DNA of 64,000 nt from JAHBVL01 sp963712055 (GCA_963712055.1 CAVQGN010000004.1:248001-312000); one strand, 5' to 3'; positions 25,595-34,269 are shown, counted from the first letter of the stretch. Notes: generated by a model from the sequence alone, not told the origin. Translations and numbers: made by a program.

Positions 25595-26764
25595 ATGGAA
25601 CAACCGCTTTCGACATCGGCGACGCTCGGGTTGTCAGCGCCGCGACGAATGGCCGCCGCCATCGCGTTCGCGACGGCTTTTGCATTCGGGATTGGCTCGA
25701 GTGCCATCATTGCCCCGTCTTTCGAGACGGCTTCGGTTTCAGCCCAGTCAGCTGAAATCGCTCCTGTTTCGCTCGCTGACGCTGCGGAGCAAGCCGATCA
25801 GGCCGTCGTCACGGTGACGACTTTGCAGGATATCAGCGATGCCCAACTCAGCCAGATTCAGGGATCTGGTCAACTTCCTCCAGGCACGGAAATCCTGCCG
25901 GGAACTGGACGAGATGACAATCTCTTGCCACTTGGCAGTGGTTCTGGGTTCATCATCGATACCATTGGACACGTCGTGACCAACAATCACGTCGTCGAGT
26001 CGGGCACGGCGTTTCAGGTGACGTATTACGACGGTTCGACTGATATGGCGACCCTCGTTGGCGCCGATCCATTCCAGGACGTCGCCGTGCTCCAGATCAC
26101 GCTGGACGCTGGTGAGAGCGTTCCTGCGACCATCAATTTTGGCGATTCGGACGCCATTCGTGCAGGTGAACCGGTAGTGGCCATCGGGAATCCGTATGGC
26201 GAATACGCCAACACCATCACGACGGGCGTGATCAACGCACTTGATCGCGGTCTCGATACCGGTGGCGGCTATTCGCTGCCTAACCTGATTCAGCATGATG
26301 CCGCCATCTATCCTGGCAACTCTGGCGGTCCTCTCGTCGACGCCAATGGCGAAGTGGTCGGAATCAATGTGGCCAAGGCGTACACCGGTTCGGTCGGCGC
26401 CAATAGCGGCGAAGGTTTCAACTTTGCGATCGAGTCGAATTCGGCCAAGGTCGTGGTCGATGAGATTCTCAAAGATGGCTCCTTCGAGCGGGCATATCTC
26501 GGTATTCTTGGCCAAGCGACTGGCTATGGCGTCGAAGTCGCCGAGATTCAGGCCGGCGGACCTGCCGAAGAGGCCGGGCTGGAGGCTGGTGATGTCATCG
26601 TTGGTGTGGTTGGGGTTCCCGGCGACGATCCAAACGAAGCGCTCGACACGATCTTGTTCGACCGACGACCTGGCGATGAGATCACCCTCGAAGTGATTCG
26701 CGATAATGCGGAAACGCAGGTCTCGATCGTTCTGGCAGAGCGCCCACAGGCTTCCCCGCAGTAA
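25595..26764 (+). CDS. HtrA/DegP-type membrane-anchored serine protease with PDZ domain
   Basis: A 389-residue envelope quality-control protease. A hydrophobic N-terminal segment (about 19-45) exports or anchors it. The trypsin-like domain has the triad His132 (VVTNNHVVE), Asp162 (DPFQDVAVLQI) and Ser243 (IYPGNSGGPLVD). A C-terminal PDZ domain begins near YLGILGQATGYGVEV and includes GPAEEAGLEAGDVIVGV. A good ribosome site GAGGG precedes ATG 25595. Downstream lies a hairpin, then a two-component system on the same strand; this may hint at envelope-stress control, but that is inference. Confidence 0.93.
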   Translation: MEQPLSTSATLGLSAPRRMAAAIAFATAFAFGIGSSAIIAPSFETASVSAQSAEIAPVSLADAAEQADQAVVTVTTLQDISDAQLSQIQGSGQLPPGTEILPGTGRDDNLLPLGSGSGFIIDTIGHVVTNNHVVESGTAFQVTYYDGSTDMATLVGADPFQDVAVLQITLDAGESVPATINFGDSDAIRAGEPVVAIGNPYGEYANTITTGVINALDRGLDTGGGYSLPNLIQHDAAIYPGNSGGPLVDANGEVVGINVAKAYTGSVGANSGEGFNFAIESNSAKVVVDEILKDGSFERAYLGILGQATGYGVEVAEIQAGGPAEEAGLEAGDVIVGVVGVPGDDPNEALDTILFDRRPGDEITLEVIRDNAETQVSIVLAERPQASPQ

Positions 26765-26802
26765 TACGCGATCAGGGAGACGATTGCTCCCGCGCTATCT
26801 GG

Positions 26803-26840
26803 ATGCCGTGCTTGCTGCAAGTGAGCACGGCATTCTGTTT
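26803..26840 (+). terminator. Intrinsic terminator after the HtrA-type protease
   Basis: Perfect 10-bp stem ATGCCGTGCT/AGCACGGCAT (26803-26812, 26824-26833), then TCTGTTT. It separates the protease from the response-regulator gene. Confidence 0.75.
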
Positions 26841-26884
26841 ATCTTGGCCGGGGCTGGTTTTTGCCGGGAGATTAAGATTCACCC

Positions 26885-27628
26885 ATGGGTAGTGTGCACG
26901 CAGCAACCAAGCGGGGTGAGGGAGCGAGGGTCCTGGTCGTCGAGGACGACCCGGGGGTTGCCGCTCTTCTGCGGCGATCGCTTGGGTTCGAGGGCTACGA
27001 AGTCGAGCATGTACTCGACGGCTTGTCGGCCCTCGAAGCGTATGAACAATATCACCCGAATCTCATCGTTCTCGATCTGATGCTGCCCCGTTTGAATGGC
27101 ATCGATACCGCTCGCAGAATCCGGGAGATCGAGCAACGAGATCATCTCGATCCAGTGCCGATTCTGATGTTGACCGCCCGCGATGGCGTGTCTGATCGGG
27201 TCAAGGGGCTCGATGTCGGAGCCGACGACTATCTGGTGAAGCCGTTTTCGCTGGACGAGCTCTTGGCTCGTTTGCGCGCACTTCGCCGTCGCACCGCCAC
27301 GGAAACCACGAGCCCGTCAAACGAGATCGTCGTGGGAGATCTCGTTATTCAGACGGACAGTCGGTCCGCCCGACTCGGAATGCGGCAGCTCGAATTGACT
27401 CCGAAAGAGTTCGACATCCTGGTCTATTTTGCGAACAACGCCAACATCGTTCTCAATCGCAGCCAGATCATGGACCGGTTCTGGGGGCTCGATCGCTGGG
27501 ATGATGCAAACGTCCTCGAAGTGTTCGTCGCAAATCTGCGCCGGGAACTCGAACGGGATGGGGAGCCGCGGTTATTGCGGACCGTTCGTGGAGTGGGATA
27601 CGTGCTGCGGCCGTCGGCTCCAGCATGA
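26885..27628 (+). CDS. OmpR/PhoB-family response regulator
   Basis: A 247-residue transcription factor. The receiver domain has the acidic pocket VLVVEDDPG (20-22), phospho-acceptor Asp64 in LIVLDLMLPRLNG and the conserved Lys in DDYLVKPFS. The winged-helix DNA-binding domain has LELTPKEFDILVYFANN, NRSQIMDRFWG and the terminal RTVRGVGYVLR. ATG at 26885. It overlaps the histidine kinase gene by four bases, so the two form a cognate pair. Target genes are not evident. Confidence 0.95.
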   Translation: MGSVHAATKRGEGARVLVVEDDPGVAALLRRSLGFEGYEVEHVLDGLSALEAYEQYHPNLIVLDLMLPRLNGIDTARRIREIEQRDHLDPVPILMLTARDGVSDRVKGLDVGADDYLVKPFSLDELLARLRALRRRTATETTSPSNEIVVGDLVIQTDSRSARLGMRQLELTPKEFDILVYFANNANIVLNRSQIMDRFWGLDRWDDANVLEVFVANLRRELERDGEPRLLRTVRGVGYVLRPSAPA

Positions 27629-29085
27629 ACGAGCGCTCTCCGAGGCGGACAATTCGGCGAAGGCTGGCTGCCTGGTTCGCGCTTTTTCTTTTTCTCACCG
27701 TTATCGTTCTCGGTGTGATCGTTTCGGTGCTGCTGGAACGAGAGTTGAATGACAACGTCGATCAGCGGCTCGAGCAAACCGCCGAATCAATGATCAGCCA
27801 GTTCGGCCTCACATTCCGCTTTGGGAGTCCTTCGCTGATCGTTCCCCCTCCTGATGCGTTCGCCTTCCCGAGCCAATTGATCCAGGTCGTCGATTCGAAC
27901 GGCATCGTTTGGTTTTCCTCTGAGAATCTGGGTGATCGAGTACTGCCTGGCGAAAGCGAAGTGGTAGAAAGTGGTGCGCCATCGTTTCGGACTGTCGAGG
28001 TTGAGGGCGTCAACGTGCGCACGTTGACCTATCCGATTGTGCTCAATGACCAGGTCGTCGGCGCCGTGATCGCTGGCGAACCATTGATCCAGTTGAGCCA
28101 GACATTGTCCGATTTGCGCCGGCTTTTTTTGGTTGCGGCGATCGTTTCAGCGGCACTGGCAGCTGCCAGTGGCTGGTTCATCGCTGGTCGGGCCTTGAAA
28201 CCGGTGTCAGAGATGACGAGTACCGCTGGTCGGATTGGCTCGGGTCAGCCTGACAGCATGCCGTTGTCCGCTCGTCTCGACGTTCCGCCGACCCGCGATG
28301 AACTTGCCAGGCTGGCATCCACATTCAACGACTTGCTGGAACGTTTACAGGAATCGGTCGAGATCCAGAGGCTCTTTCTGGCGGATGCGTCCCATGAGTT
28401 GCGGACACCACTGACCGCCATGCGCGGAAACATCGATCTTCTCCGGCACCAGCTGGAAGAAGCGCTCGCCGCGGACGAAGAATCAGAGGAAACTCTTCGC
28501 CATCTCGAACGGGAATCAGCGCGGATGAATCGGCTAATCGACGACCTGCTGACGCTGGCGCGATCTGATTCACCCACTGGATTGCCGCTCCAATGCGAAT
28601 CACTCGACCTCCTAGCCATTATCCAGGACGCGATAACGACGGCGTCGGCGGTTTATCGCGATCGCACTATCACCATCGAATCGGCGAATCATGTCGTGGT
28701 CCAGGGAGACCGAGACCGACTGGAGCAGACCGCGCTGATCATTCTCGACAATGCTGCTCGCTACGCTGGCCTCAGTGGAGCAGTTGCAGTGACAGTGCAG
28801 CAGATACCGGGTCACGCAGTTGTCACGGTGACCGATAGCGGACCCGGGATGGACGCCGACTCCTTCGAGCGAGTGTTCGATCGCTTCTATCGGGCTGATG
28901 GAGCACGTGACCGGGCTTCAGGAGGTGTGGGCCTTGGTTTGGCAATTGCCAAGGCGATCATAACAGGGCACGACGGCTCTATTTCCGCAGCACCAGGTCT
29001 GGATGGAGGCACTCGGGTTACGTTCACCATCCCACTCGATCGACGTTGTTTGGCACATGCCGACGGGATGGCGTCTGCGAACTAG
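27625..29085 (+). CDS. Sensor histidine kinase (HAMP-HisKA-HATPase)
   Basis: A 486-residue membrane kinase. The first span is at about 15-37, then an extracytoplasmic sensor domain of about 130 residues, a second span near 170-193 and a HAMP linker. The dimerisation helix carries His257 in DASHELRTPLTAMRGN. N box: LIILDNAARYA; G boxes: VTDSGPGMDADSFERVFDRFYRAD and GGVGLGLAIAKAI. It phosphorylates the upstream response regulator. The signal is unknown. Its TAG stop shares bases with the TAG stop of the convergent sortase gene (29082-29085, CTAG). Confidence 0.94.
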   Translation: MNERSPRRTIRRRLAAWFALFLFLTVIVLGVIVSVLLERELNDNVDQRLEQTAESMISQFGLTFRFGSPSLIVPPPDAFAFPSQLIQVVDSNGIVWFSSENLGDRVLPGESEVVESGAPSFRTVEVEGVNVRTLTYPIVLNDQVVGAVIAGEPLIQLSQTLSDLRRLFLVAAIVSAALAAASGWFIAGRALKPVSEMTSTAGRIGSGQPDSMPLSARLDVPPTRDELARLASTFNDLLERLQESVEIQRLFLADASHELRTPLTAMRGNIDLLRHQLEEALAADEESEETLRHLERESARMNRLIDDLLTLARSDSPTGLPLQCESLDLLAIIQDAITTASAVYRDRTITIESANHVVVQGDRDRLEQTALIILDNAARYAGLSGAVAVTVQQIPGHAVVTVTDSGPGMDADSFERVFDRFYRADGARDRASGGVGLGLAIAKAIITGHDGSISAAPGLDGGTRVTFTIPLDRRCLAHADGMASAN

Positions 29086-30221
29086 ATACGGACGGCGCGA
29101 ATGATCTGACGGGAATCGTATTCCGTGCCGTTGAACGAACCGCCGCAGGTGATCAGGGTCAGCGCCTCGTAGCCGGTGTCCTGCACGAGGAGCCCGGCAT
29201 CGATGTTCGCATCCACGAGCCAGGCCACTGACACCTGATAGGTCGCAGCGGTGCCGTCGGCAGCGATCAGATAAATCTTGTCGCCGGGCTGGAGAAGAGC
29301 GAGGTTCCAGAACACAACGGGACCGAGCCCCCACCAGTCACGATGGCCGGAGAGGACCACGTTCGTGCCTTCACCGGGTGTCGAAATTGATGGATACCAA
29401 CCGACGTTCCAGGCATTGACCGGCACACCCATCACGCCGTTGTCCACGCCGACGGCTTCAACCGCTGCATTCACGCCGATTCGTGGTATCGCCAGCTTGA
29501 TAGGCGTGAATTCACCTTCGGCGTTGGGGAATAGTCCGTCACCAGAGAAGTTACGGAATCGCAGTGGATCGAAAACCGGTCGATCGCCACGGTCAGTCGG
29601 GGTGAGATCGACTCCCAATGCGACTGCCAGCTCGAAGCCGATAGGTGCGAGAACCGGCAAACCATCGATAACATCGATACGGCCATAGTCGAACCACTGG
29701 ACGAGATGACCACGATCGAGATAGGCGGCTGAAATCGGCTTCCCGAAATAGTCAGATCCACCCTTGGCCGTGTAGAAGTCCTCCAACGTAGTTGCGACCG
29801 AAAAGACGGGTCTGGCCTCGACGACGGCAGGTGCGAGCGAAACTGCAACCGGCAGAAAGCCATCCGCCGATGGTGGGCTGCTGGTTCTGCGAAGGTCGTA
29901 TCGATCTGTGCCACGATCGTGCCTTGCTGCCAAGAGGAGTCGACCGGTTTTCAGCCGTGTGACACTGCTTGGTGATCGCTGCACGAGGACGCCGTATTGA
30001 AAGAACTGTGTTTGGCGCAGATTGTGGAAAACAACCTCTGAAACAGGGTCGCCGATTTGGGCTGATCCACCCATGTCCAACCACTGGGAAAGGTAGGGCT
30101 CCGATAGCGCATGCTGGGTGCTCGTGAAAAAGACGGAGTGGGGAGCCGCTGTGACGACCGGCGTCGGCGCAAGGCTGACGGTCACCGTCAGTACTATCAA
30201 GAGCGGAAGCATTCTCCGCAT
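29082..30221 (-). CDS. Exported sortase with N-terminal Chloroflexota-type extracellular repeats
   Basis: 379 residues. A signal peptide (1-25) is followed by two copies of the FF..TGH/GG...FG-type repeat (HALSEPYLSQWLDMGG...IGDPVSEVVF..RQTQFFQYG; later FYTAKGGSDYFGKPISAAY...LVQWFDYGRI). The sortase domain follows: IPRIGVNAAVEAVGV, NVVLSGHRDWWG (catalytic His), LTLITCGG with Cys359, and the catalytic Arg near SRQ (371). Sortases attach or polymerise surface proteins by transpeptidation. The fusion to binding repeats suggests it acts outside the membrane. GGGGGAGAG precedes the ATG. No LPxTG-type substrate is seen in this window. Confidence 0.85.
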   Translation of the reverse strand: MRRMLPLLIVLTVTVSLAPTPVVTAAPHSVFFTSTQHALSEPYLSQWLDMGGSAQIGDPVSEVVFHNLRQTQFFQYGVLVQRSPSSVTRLKTGRLLLAARHDRGTDRYDLRRTSSPPSADGFLPVAVSLAPAVVEARPVFSVATTLEDFYTAKGGSDYFGKPISAAYLDRGHLVQWFDYGRIDVIDGLPVLAPIGFELAVALGVDLTPTDRGDRPVFDPLRFRNFSGDGLFPNAEGEFTPIKLAIPRIGVNAAVEAVGVDNGVMGVPVNAWNVGWYPSISTPGEGTNVVLSGHRDWWGLGPVVFWNLALLQPGDKIYLIAADGTAATYQVSVAWLVDANIDAGLLVQDTGYEALTLITCGGSFNGTEYDSRQIIRAVRI

Positions 30222-30300
30222 CGCTCTCCCCCTCGAATGGAATCCCTGAACACCGAGCCGGGCCGTGAAAACGAACGGTTCGGCTGGTGAGCCAGGCAGG

Positions 30301-30474
30301 TTACAGGTAGAAGTAAATCAGCAGCGCTGGAATGACGCCCAAAGCGAAGACTAGCGCGCCAGGGAGCAAGAGCCCCTTCATCGCGGCCGGGTCGAATCCC
30401 AGACCGTAGATACCGGTGCGCTCCCGCACAGAGTCGACCGGGTTTATGTCCTTCTGATACGTATCGTCTGACAT
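30301..30474 (-). CDS. Small single-span membrane protein, 57 residues
   Basis: The frame starts at ATG 30474 with GGGA upstream, encoding MSDDTYQKDINPVDSVRER and ending in one hydrophobic segment (GLLLPGALVFALGVIPALLIY). An N-terminal soluble part followed by a C-terminal span suggests a tail-anchored protein. The frame could extend upstream, but those starts lack support. Function unknown. Confidence 0.6.
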   Translation of the reverse strand: MSDDTYQKDINPVDSVRERTGIYGLGFDPAAMKGLLLPGALVFALGVIPALLIYFYL

Positions 30475-30627
30475 GCTGCTATCCCAGCTTGAAACGAATT
30501 GACCCGGGTTCACAACCCGCTTCATAATATCCCGCCTATGGTACCGCACGCCGTGCTCGCCTGCCGATTTGACCGGGAATGGGTGAATGAGCACAAGAAA
30601 CCCGCAAGCACACGAGCGGGATCCCCT

Positions 30628-30678
30628 TTGACAAACCACCTTCAGCCCTCGTAGACTTCTGGAATAGAACAGATGTTC
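30628..30678 (+). promoter_or_regulatory. Promoter with LexA-like box at the transcription start
   Basis: TTGACA (30628-30633), an 18-base spacer and TAGACT (30652-30657). About ten bases further is the palindrome GAACAGATGTTC (30667-30678), within outer arms TAGAACA/TGTTCTA. It matches GAAC-N4-GTTC like the site at 9982. Position at +1 to +15 would allow repression of the small downstream gene. Confidence 0.6.
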
Positions 30679-30696
30679 TATTTTGAGGAGGTCAGG

Positions 30697-30954
30697 TTGA
30701 CTCGAGACGGGCGTTCTCCCGATCCACCAGAGTGGTTTCATGGCCGCCGTACCTATCGTTGGGTTTGCGATTGCCAACGTCCGCCAGTGCTGCTGGGGAC
30801 CTACGACGACGGCGGCCGGGTGAATATCAAGGTGAGAGACCGCTACTGGCATATCCGGGGTTCGGTGTGGACCATATGTCCACGCTGTGGAGGTGAGCAT
30901 TACCTCGATCCGGAATCGCTCTGGAAGCAGCGGGAGAACTCCGCAGGGACCTGA
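30697..30954 (+). CDS. Small zinc-binding protein, 85 residues, behind a LexA-like box
   Basis: The TTG at 30697 is preceded by GAGGAGG five bases upstream, better than the ATG at 30673, which lies inside the operator. The product has two cysteine pairs: WVCDCQRP and CPRCGGEHYLD, a split zinc-ribbon reminiscent of phage Com-like proteins. In between is a strand-rich segment (VNIKVRDRYWHIRGSVW). No family is firmly recognised. If the upstream box is a LexA site, this would be a DNA-damage-inducible protein. Codon use resembles the neighbours. Confidence 0.6.
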   Translation: MTRDGRSPDPPEWFHGRRTYRWVCDCQRPPVLLGTYDDGGRVNIKVRDRYWHIRGSVWTICPRCGGEHYLDPESLWKQRENSAGT

Positions 30955-31060
30955 TCTCGCTCTCGATTGTCCAGCTCGAAAGAGCAATCTCCAAGCGCTG
31001 AAGTGCCTCGAACCGACCCGAACCCCGGGTTGAATCAGTCGTTATCCCTTCACCGAATCA

Positions 31061-31090
31061 GGAAGAGCGACTGCTCTTCCGGAGGCATGC
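31061..31090 (+). promoter_or_regulatory. Hairpin abutting the ribosome site of the sigma-factor gene
   Basis: GGAAGAGC/GCTCTTCC (31061-31068, 31073-31080) with a 4-base loop ends immediately before GGAGG (31081-31085), which serves the ATG at 31094. Such placement can shield or expose a ribosome site or act as an mRNA stabiliser. Confidence 0.5.
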
Positions 31091-31093
31091 GCA

Positions 31094-31750
31094 ATGACAA
31101 CCGATGCAATTCGCAACTTGAATCCCGACGACCCGCTTACACTCCCGCTGCTGCCGGTGCTCGTACATCATCAGCGCGACACCCAGGGAGTTGAAGAGCG
31201 GCTCGCCACGGCCGCCCGCGCGGCGAAAACGGGGGAAACTCCGGTCCGCAACGCGCTCTATTTTGCGTTCGAACCTCGTTTACTCCGGATCGCCGCGACG
31301 ATCTGGAGGCGGCACGGTCGGACGGCCGGTATCGACTGGGAGGACGTGCGGCAGGAAGCGTTTCTCGTATTTACGAGCGTGTTGGAAGGATGGGATGGGC
31401 TGCGGCCCTTAATTCCCTATGTGATCGGCGTTTTCCCGTGGCGAATGCGAGATGCTGTGGACCAACTCGGAGATCGCCCACCGAGCAGCTCGCCTGGTCG
31501 ATCAGCCACTGGTCTCCATCCTCTGGACAGTTTTCTCGACGAAGAAGCGCTGCGCCTCCTCGAAACGCTTGCCGGCGAATTGCCGCTTTGGCATCGCCGT
31601 GTGCTAGTACTGCGGGTCAGAGACGGTATGACCGAACGGGAGATCGCTCGCTCACTTGGCTTGGCTCGTCGCACGGTGCAGCGGGTTTGGCGCGAATCGC
31701 TGACCTTAATCGGTCCTGCATTGATCCGCGAGGGCGATGACGCCAGCTAG
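31094..31750 (+). CDS. Sigma-70-family RNA polymerase sigma factor
   Basis: 218 residues with region 2-like and region 4 helices. Region 2: LYFAFEPRLLRIAATIWRR, then DWEDVRQEAFLVFTSVL. Region 4: LPLWHRRVLVLRVRDGMTER and the helix-turn-helix EIARSLGLARRTVQRVWRES. It resembles ECF-type or phage-like sigma factors, with an unusually long N-terminus (about 50 residues before region 2). No anti-sigma gene is adjacent. Translation may be controlled by the hairpin upstream. It ends before a 15-bp terminator. Confidence 0.8.
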   Translation: MTTDAIRNLNPDDPLTLPLLPVLVHHQRDTQGVEERLATAARAAKTGETPVRNALYFAFEPRLLRIAATIWRRHGRTAGIDWEDVRQEAFLVFTSVLEGWDGLRPLIPYVIGVFPWRMRDAVDQLGDRPPSSSPGRSATGLHPLDSFLDEEALRLLETLAGELPLWHRRVLVLRVRDGMTEREIARSLGLARRTVQRVWRESLTLIGPALIREGDDAS

Positions 31751-31777
31751 TCCCGAAAGCGCGCTGACCACGCTCAA

Positions 31778-31810
31778 CCAGAACCGTCAGTCGAAGACTG
31801 ACGGTTCTGG
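31778..31810. terminator. Bidirectional 15-bp hairpin overlapping the lysS stop codon
   Basis: Perfect arms of 15 bases (31778-31792, 31796-31810; CCAGAACCGTCAGTC on the left) and a GAA loop. The lysS stop (31787-31789 on the minus strand) lies inside the left arm. It follows the sigma gene by 27 bases and can stop both transcripts. Confidence 0.85.
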
Positions 31811-33370
31811 CGTTTCACCTCTTTCGGTGGTGGCGAGACGACGCATAGCCGGAAAGAGGACGACGTCACGAATGCTCGGTTGATCGGCGAAAAGCATGAC
31901 CAGGCGGTCGATGCCGAGTCCGACGCCACCGGTTGGTGGCATTCCAAACATCAATGCATTGATGAAGTCTTCATCGACCGGCATGGCGTCTTCATCACCG
32001 GCCTCGCGGTCGATCTGCTGGGCCATGAATCGCTGCCATTGGTCGACCGGGTCGTTCAATTCCGTGAAGGAGTTCGCCAGTTCAGCGCCGCCGATATAGA
32101 GCTGGAAACGTTCGACGTGTTTCGGATCAGACGAGGTTCGCTTTGCCAGAGGCGAAAGTTCGACCGGATAGTCGATGAGGAAGGTGGGCTGGATCAGGTT
32201 CGGGCGAACGAATTGCTTGAGCAACTCGTCGACGATGCGCGGCCAAACAGTGCCGGGTTCGATATCGGCCCCGGCTTGCCTGGCCACGGTCGTTAGTTCA
32301 GCGGCGGTCGGGTGGGCAACATAGTCGATCCCGGAGTGGATTTTGATCGCATCCCTGAGTGTGATCCGCTGCCAAGGTGTGGCCAGATCGATGTCGTGGC
32401 CATTGTTGCTGAAGGTCGTCGAACCCAGACTCGCCACCGCCGCTGCGGGCACCATGCCTTCGAGGCGTTCCATCATCGTTGTGTAGTCAGCAAAGGCTTC
32501 GTAGAACTCGAGCATCGTGAATTCGGGCGAGTGCGTACGGTCGACCCCTTCGTTGCGGAAATCCTTGCAGATCTCGTAAACCCGCTCGAAACCGCCGACG
32601 ATGAGCCGCTTCAGATAGAGCTCGTCGGCGATACGAAGGTAGAAGGTTTGATCGAGCGCGTTGTGATAGGTCGTAAATGGGCGAGCCGCCGCGCCGCCAT
32701 ACAGTGGCTGCAACGCTGGCGTTTCGACCTCGAGATAGTCGAGGCCATCGAGATAGGAACGAATCGCGGTCACCGTTTTCGCGCGAAGAACGAAAACATT
32801 TCTGACCTCCTCATTGGCGATCAGATCTGCATAGCGTTGGCGGTACCGCAATTCCTTGTTCTGCAACCCATGCCACTTCTCTGGAGGCGCGTTTAGCGAC
32901 TTTGCCAGAAGGGCAAATGCCGAAACGCGGAGGGAGGGTTCTCCCGTGCGAGTGCGAAACACTGTTCCAGTCGCCTGGAGAATATCGCCAACATCGACCA
33001 GGCGGAGAAAATCCTCGAACGCTTCATCACCGAGGACGTCTCTCCGAACGTAGAGCTGGACTTCGCCGGAACCGTCCCGAAGATGCGCAAAGATCGTCTT
33101 GCCCATATGCCGGTAACTGGCCACACGACCAGCCAAAGTCAGATCGGGGGTGTTGACCGATTCGCCATCCTGGCTTTCGATTTCGGCCAGCTCCAAAGTC
33201 ACATCGGCGGCGCGATGCGTTCGACTCGATCGGGGCGGGTAGGGATCGATGGCGCGTGCGCGGAGTGACTCGGCTTTTTCCAACCGGACTCGCTGGAGTT
33301 CATGAAGCGGGGGCAGTGAAGCAGTGGGCTCGCTTTGCTCCAGGCCTAGATCCGGGTTGTCGGCGTTCAA
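31787..33370 (-). CDS. lysS: Lysyl-tRNA synthetase, class II
   Basis: 527 residues; charges tRNA-Lys. N-terminal OB-fold anticodon-binding domain: LTLAGRVASYRHMGKTIFAHL and SGEVQLYVRR. Class II catalytic core: motif 1 near VTAIRSYLDGLDYLEVETPAL, motif 2 FERVYEICKDFRNEGVDRTHSPEFTM and motif 3 GGVGLGIDRLVMLF. The frame runs further upstream into greA, but GGAGAG six bases before TTG 33370 and the homology boundary support TTG as the start. greA lies 61 bases upstream on the same strand, a common pairing. Confidence 0.95.
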   Translation of the reverse strand: MNADNPDLGLEQSEPTASLPPLHELQRVRLEKAESLRARAIDPYPPRSSRTHRAADVTLELAEIESQDGESVNTPDLTLAGRVASYRHMGKTIFAHLRDGSGEVQLYVRRDVLGDEAFEDFLRLVDVGDILQATGTVFRTRTGEPSLRVSAFALLAKSLNAPPEKWHGLQNKELRYRQRYADLIANEEVRNVFVLRAKTVTAIRSYLDGLDYLEVETPALQPLYGGAAARPFTTYHNALDQTFYLRIADELYLKRLIVGGFERVYEICKDFRNEGVDRTHSPEFTMLEFYEAFADYTTMMERLEGMVPAAAVASLGSTTFSNNGHDIDLATPWQRITLRDAIKIHSGIDYVAHPTAAELTTVARQAGADIEPGTVWPRIVDELLKQFVRPNLIQPTFLIDYPVELSPLAKRTSSDPKHVERFQLYIGGAELANSFTELNDPVDQWQRFMAQQIDREAGDEDAMPVDEDFINALMFGMPPTGGVGLGIDRLVMLFADQPSIRDVVLFPAMRRLATTERGETPEPSVFD

Positions 33371-33431
33371 AGTGATCTCTCCGATGCTGATCGCGGGTTC
33401 GTGTGATGGATTCCAGGTCGATGGAGTGGAC

Positions 33432-33899
33432 CTACTGAATGCTGACGATCGTGTAGACGAATGTTCCGCCGGGGGTGTCAACCGAGGCCACATCACCTTT
33501 TTTCAGACCAATGATGGAATGACCGACTGGTGAACTAGTGGAAATCGCCCCGATTCTGGTGTCGGCCTCCTGCGGACTGACCAGGCGCCAGGTTTCCTGC
33601 ACACCATCGTCAGTCTGGATGGTGACGGTCGATCCAAGTCCAACCGTTCCGTGAGGAGCAGGTTCGACCTCCTCCGCGCTATCGAGAAGGAGTTCCAATT
33701 CATGGATGCGAGCATCGACCATGATCAGTTCTTCCTTGAGATCTTCATATTCGCTGTTGTCGGACACGTCACCGTGTTCGTTTTCTTCCTGAAGACGAGC
33801 GCTCAGCGCCGGCCGCTTGTCCTTTATCGTGTGCTCCAACTCTTCCTGGAGCCGCAAACGACCTTCTGGCGTGAGACGAACGACATCCTGGCGCGTCAT
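33432..33899 (-). CDS. greA: Transcription elongation factor GreA
   Basis: 155 residues. The N-terminal coiled coil contains LTPEGRLRLQEELEHTIKDKRPA, and its tip has acidic residues DVSDNSEYEDLKEE that reach the RNA polymerase active centre to stimulate cleavage of backtracked RNA. The C-terminal FKBP-like domain has GSTVTIQTDDG and SPVGHSIIGLKKGDVASVDTP. ATG 33899 is preceded by GAGGGG. It is upstream of and probably co-transcribed with lysS. Confidence 0.96.
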   Translation of the reverse strand: MTRQDVVRLTPEGRLRLQEELEHTIKDKRPALSARLQEENEHGDVSDNSEYEDLKEELIMVDARIHELELLLDSAEEVEPAPHGTVGLGSTVTIQTDDGVQETWRLVSPQEADTRIGAISTSSPVGHSIIGLKKGDVASVDTPGGTFVYTIVSIQ

Positions 33900-34137
33900 G
33901 GAATCCCCTCGTTTTCCTGAAACAAGTTCGGGCATAGGATCGGATGCCTGAAATGGCGGCGACACCGCTCATCACCAGTCGTGGATCCTGTCTAACCGGA
34001 CGTGTTCGCATCCGGGGCGACCCGAGCACTCTTGAAAAAGAAGCCGAGGACCTGCGTCCACAGCTTGCAATACGCATAGTATAGGATGGCGGAGAAAGGA
34101 AAGCGCTCTGACCGGAACGCCACTTCCGTCATGAATT
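33900..34137. other. Intergenic region upstream of greA
   Basis: No gene recognised. It must hold the greA promoter on the minus strand, but no clear hexamers were found. Confidence 0.35.
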
Positions 34138-34191
34138 CAATGCGTACGTATTGGGGTGGCCGTTGACGCATGTCACATTCTTGTCTAGACT
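34138..34191 (+). promoter_or_regulatory. Promoter of the 39-residue protein gene with upstream palindrome
   Basis: TTGACG (34163-34168), a 17-base spacer and TAGACT (34186-34191). Ten bases upstream is the near-palindrome CAATGCGTACGTATTG (34138-34153). Its core TGCGTACGTA also occurs in the gap upstream of the Lrp gene at 57292, so it may be a regulator site. Confidence 0.55.
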
Positions 34192-34269
34192 GGTCTTCGA
34201 CACAGACGAAACGAGCTGGCTGGCTACCGTTTTGGAAGGGTGTGTCGAACTGGGATTCTGGGAGGGAAC

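Noticed and set aside
30673..30696. ATG 30673 as start of the small zinc-binding protein
   Set aside because: It lies inside the LexA-like palindrome and lacks a ribosome site, whereas TTG 30697 follows GAGGAGG.
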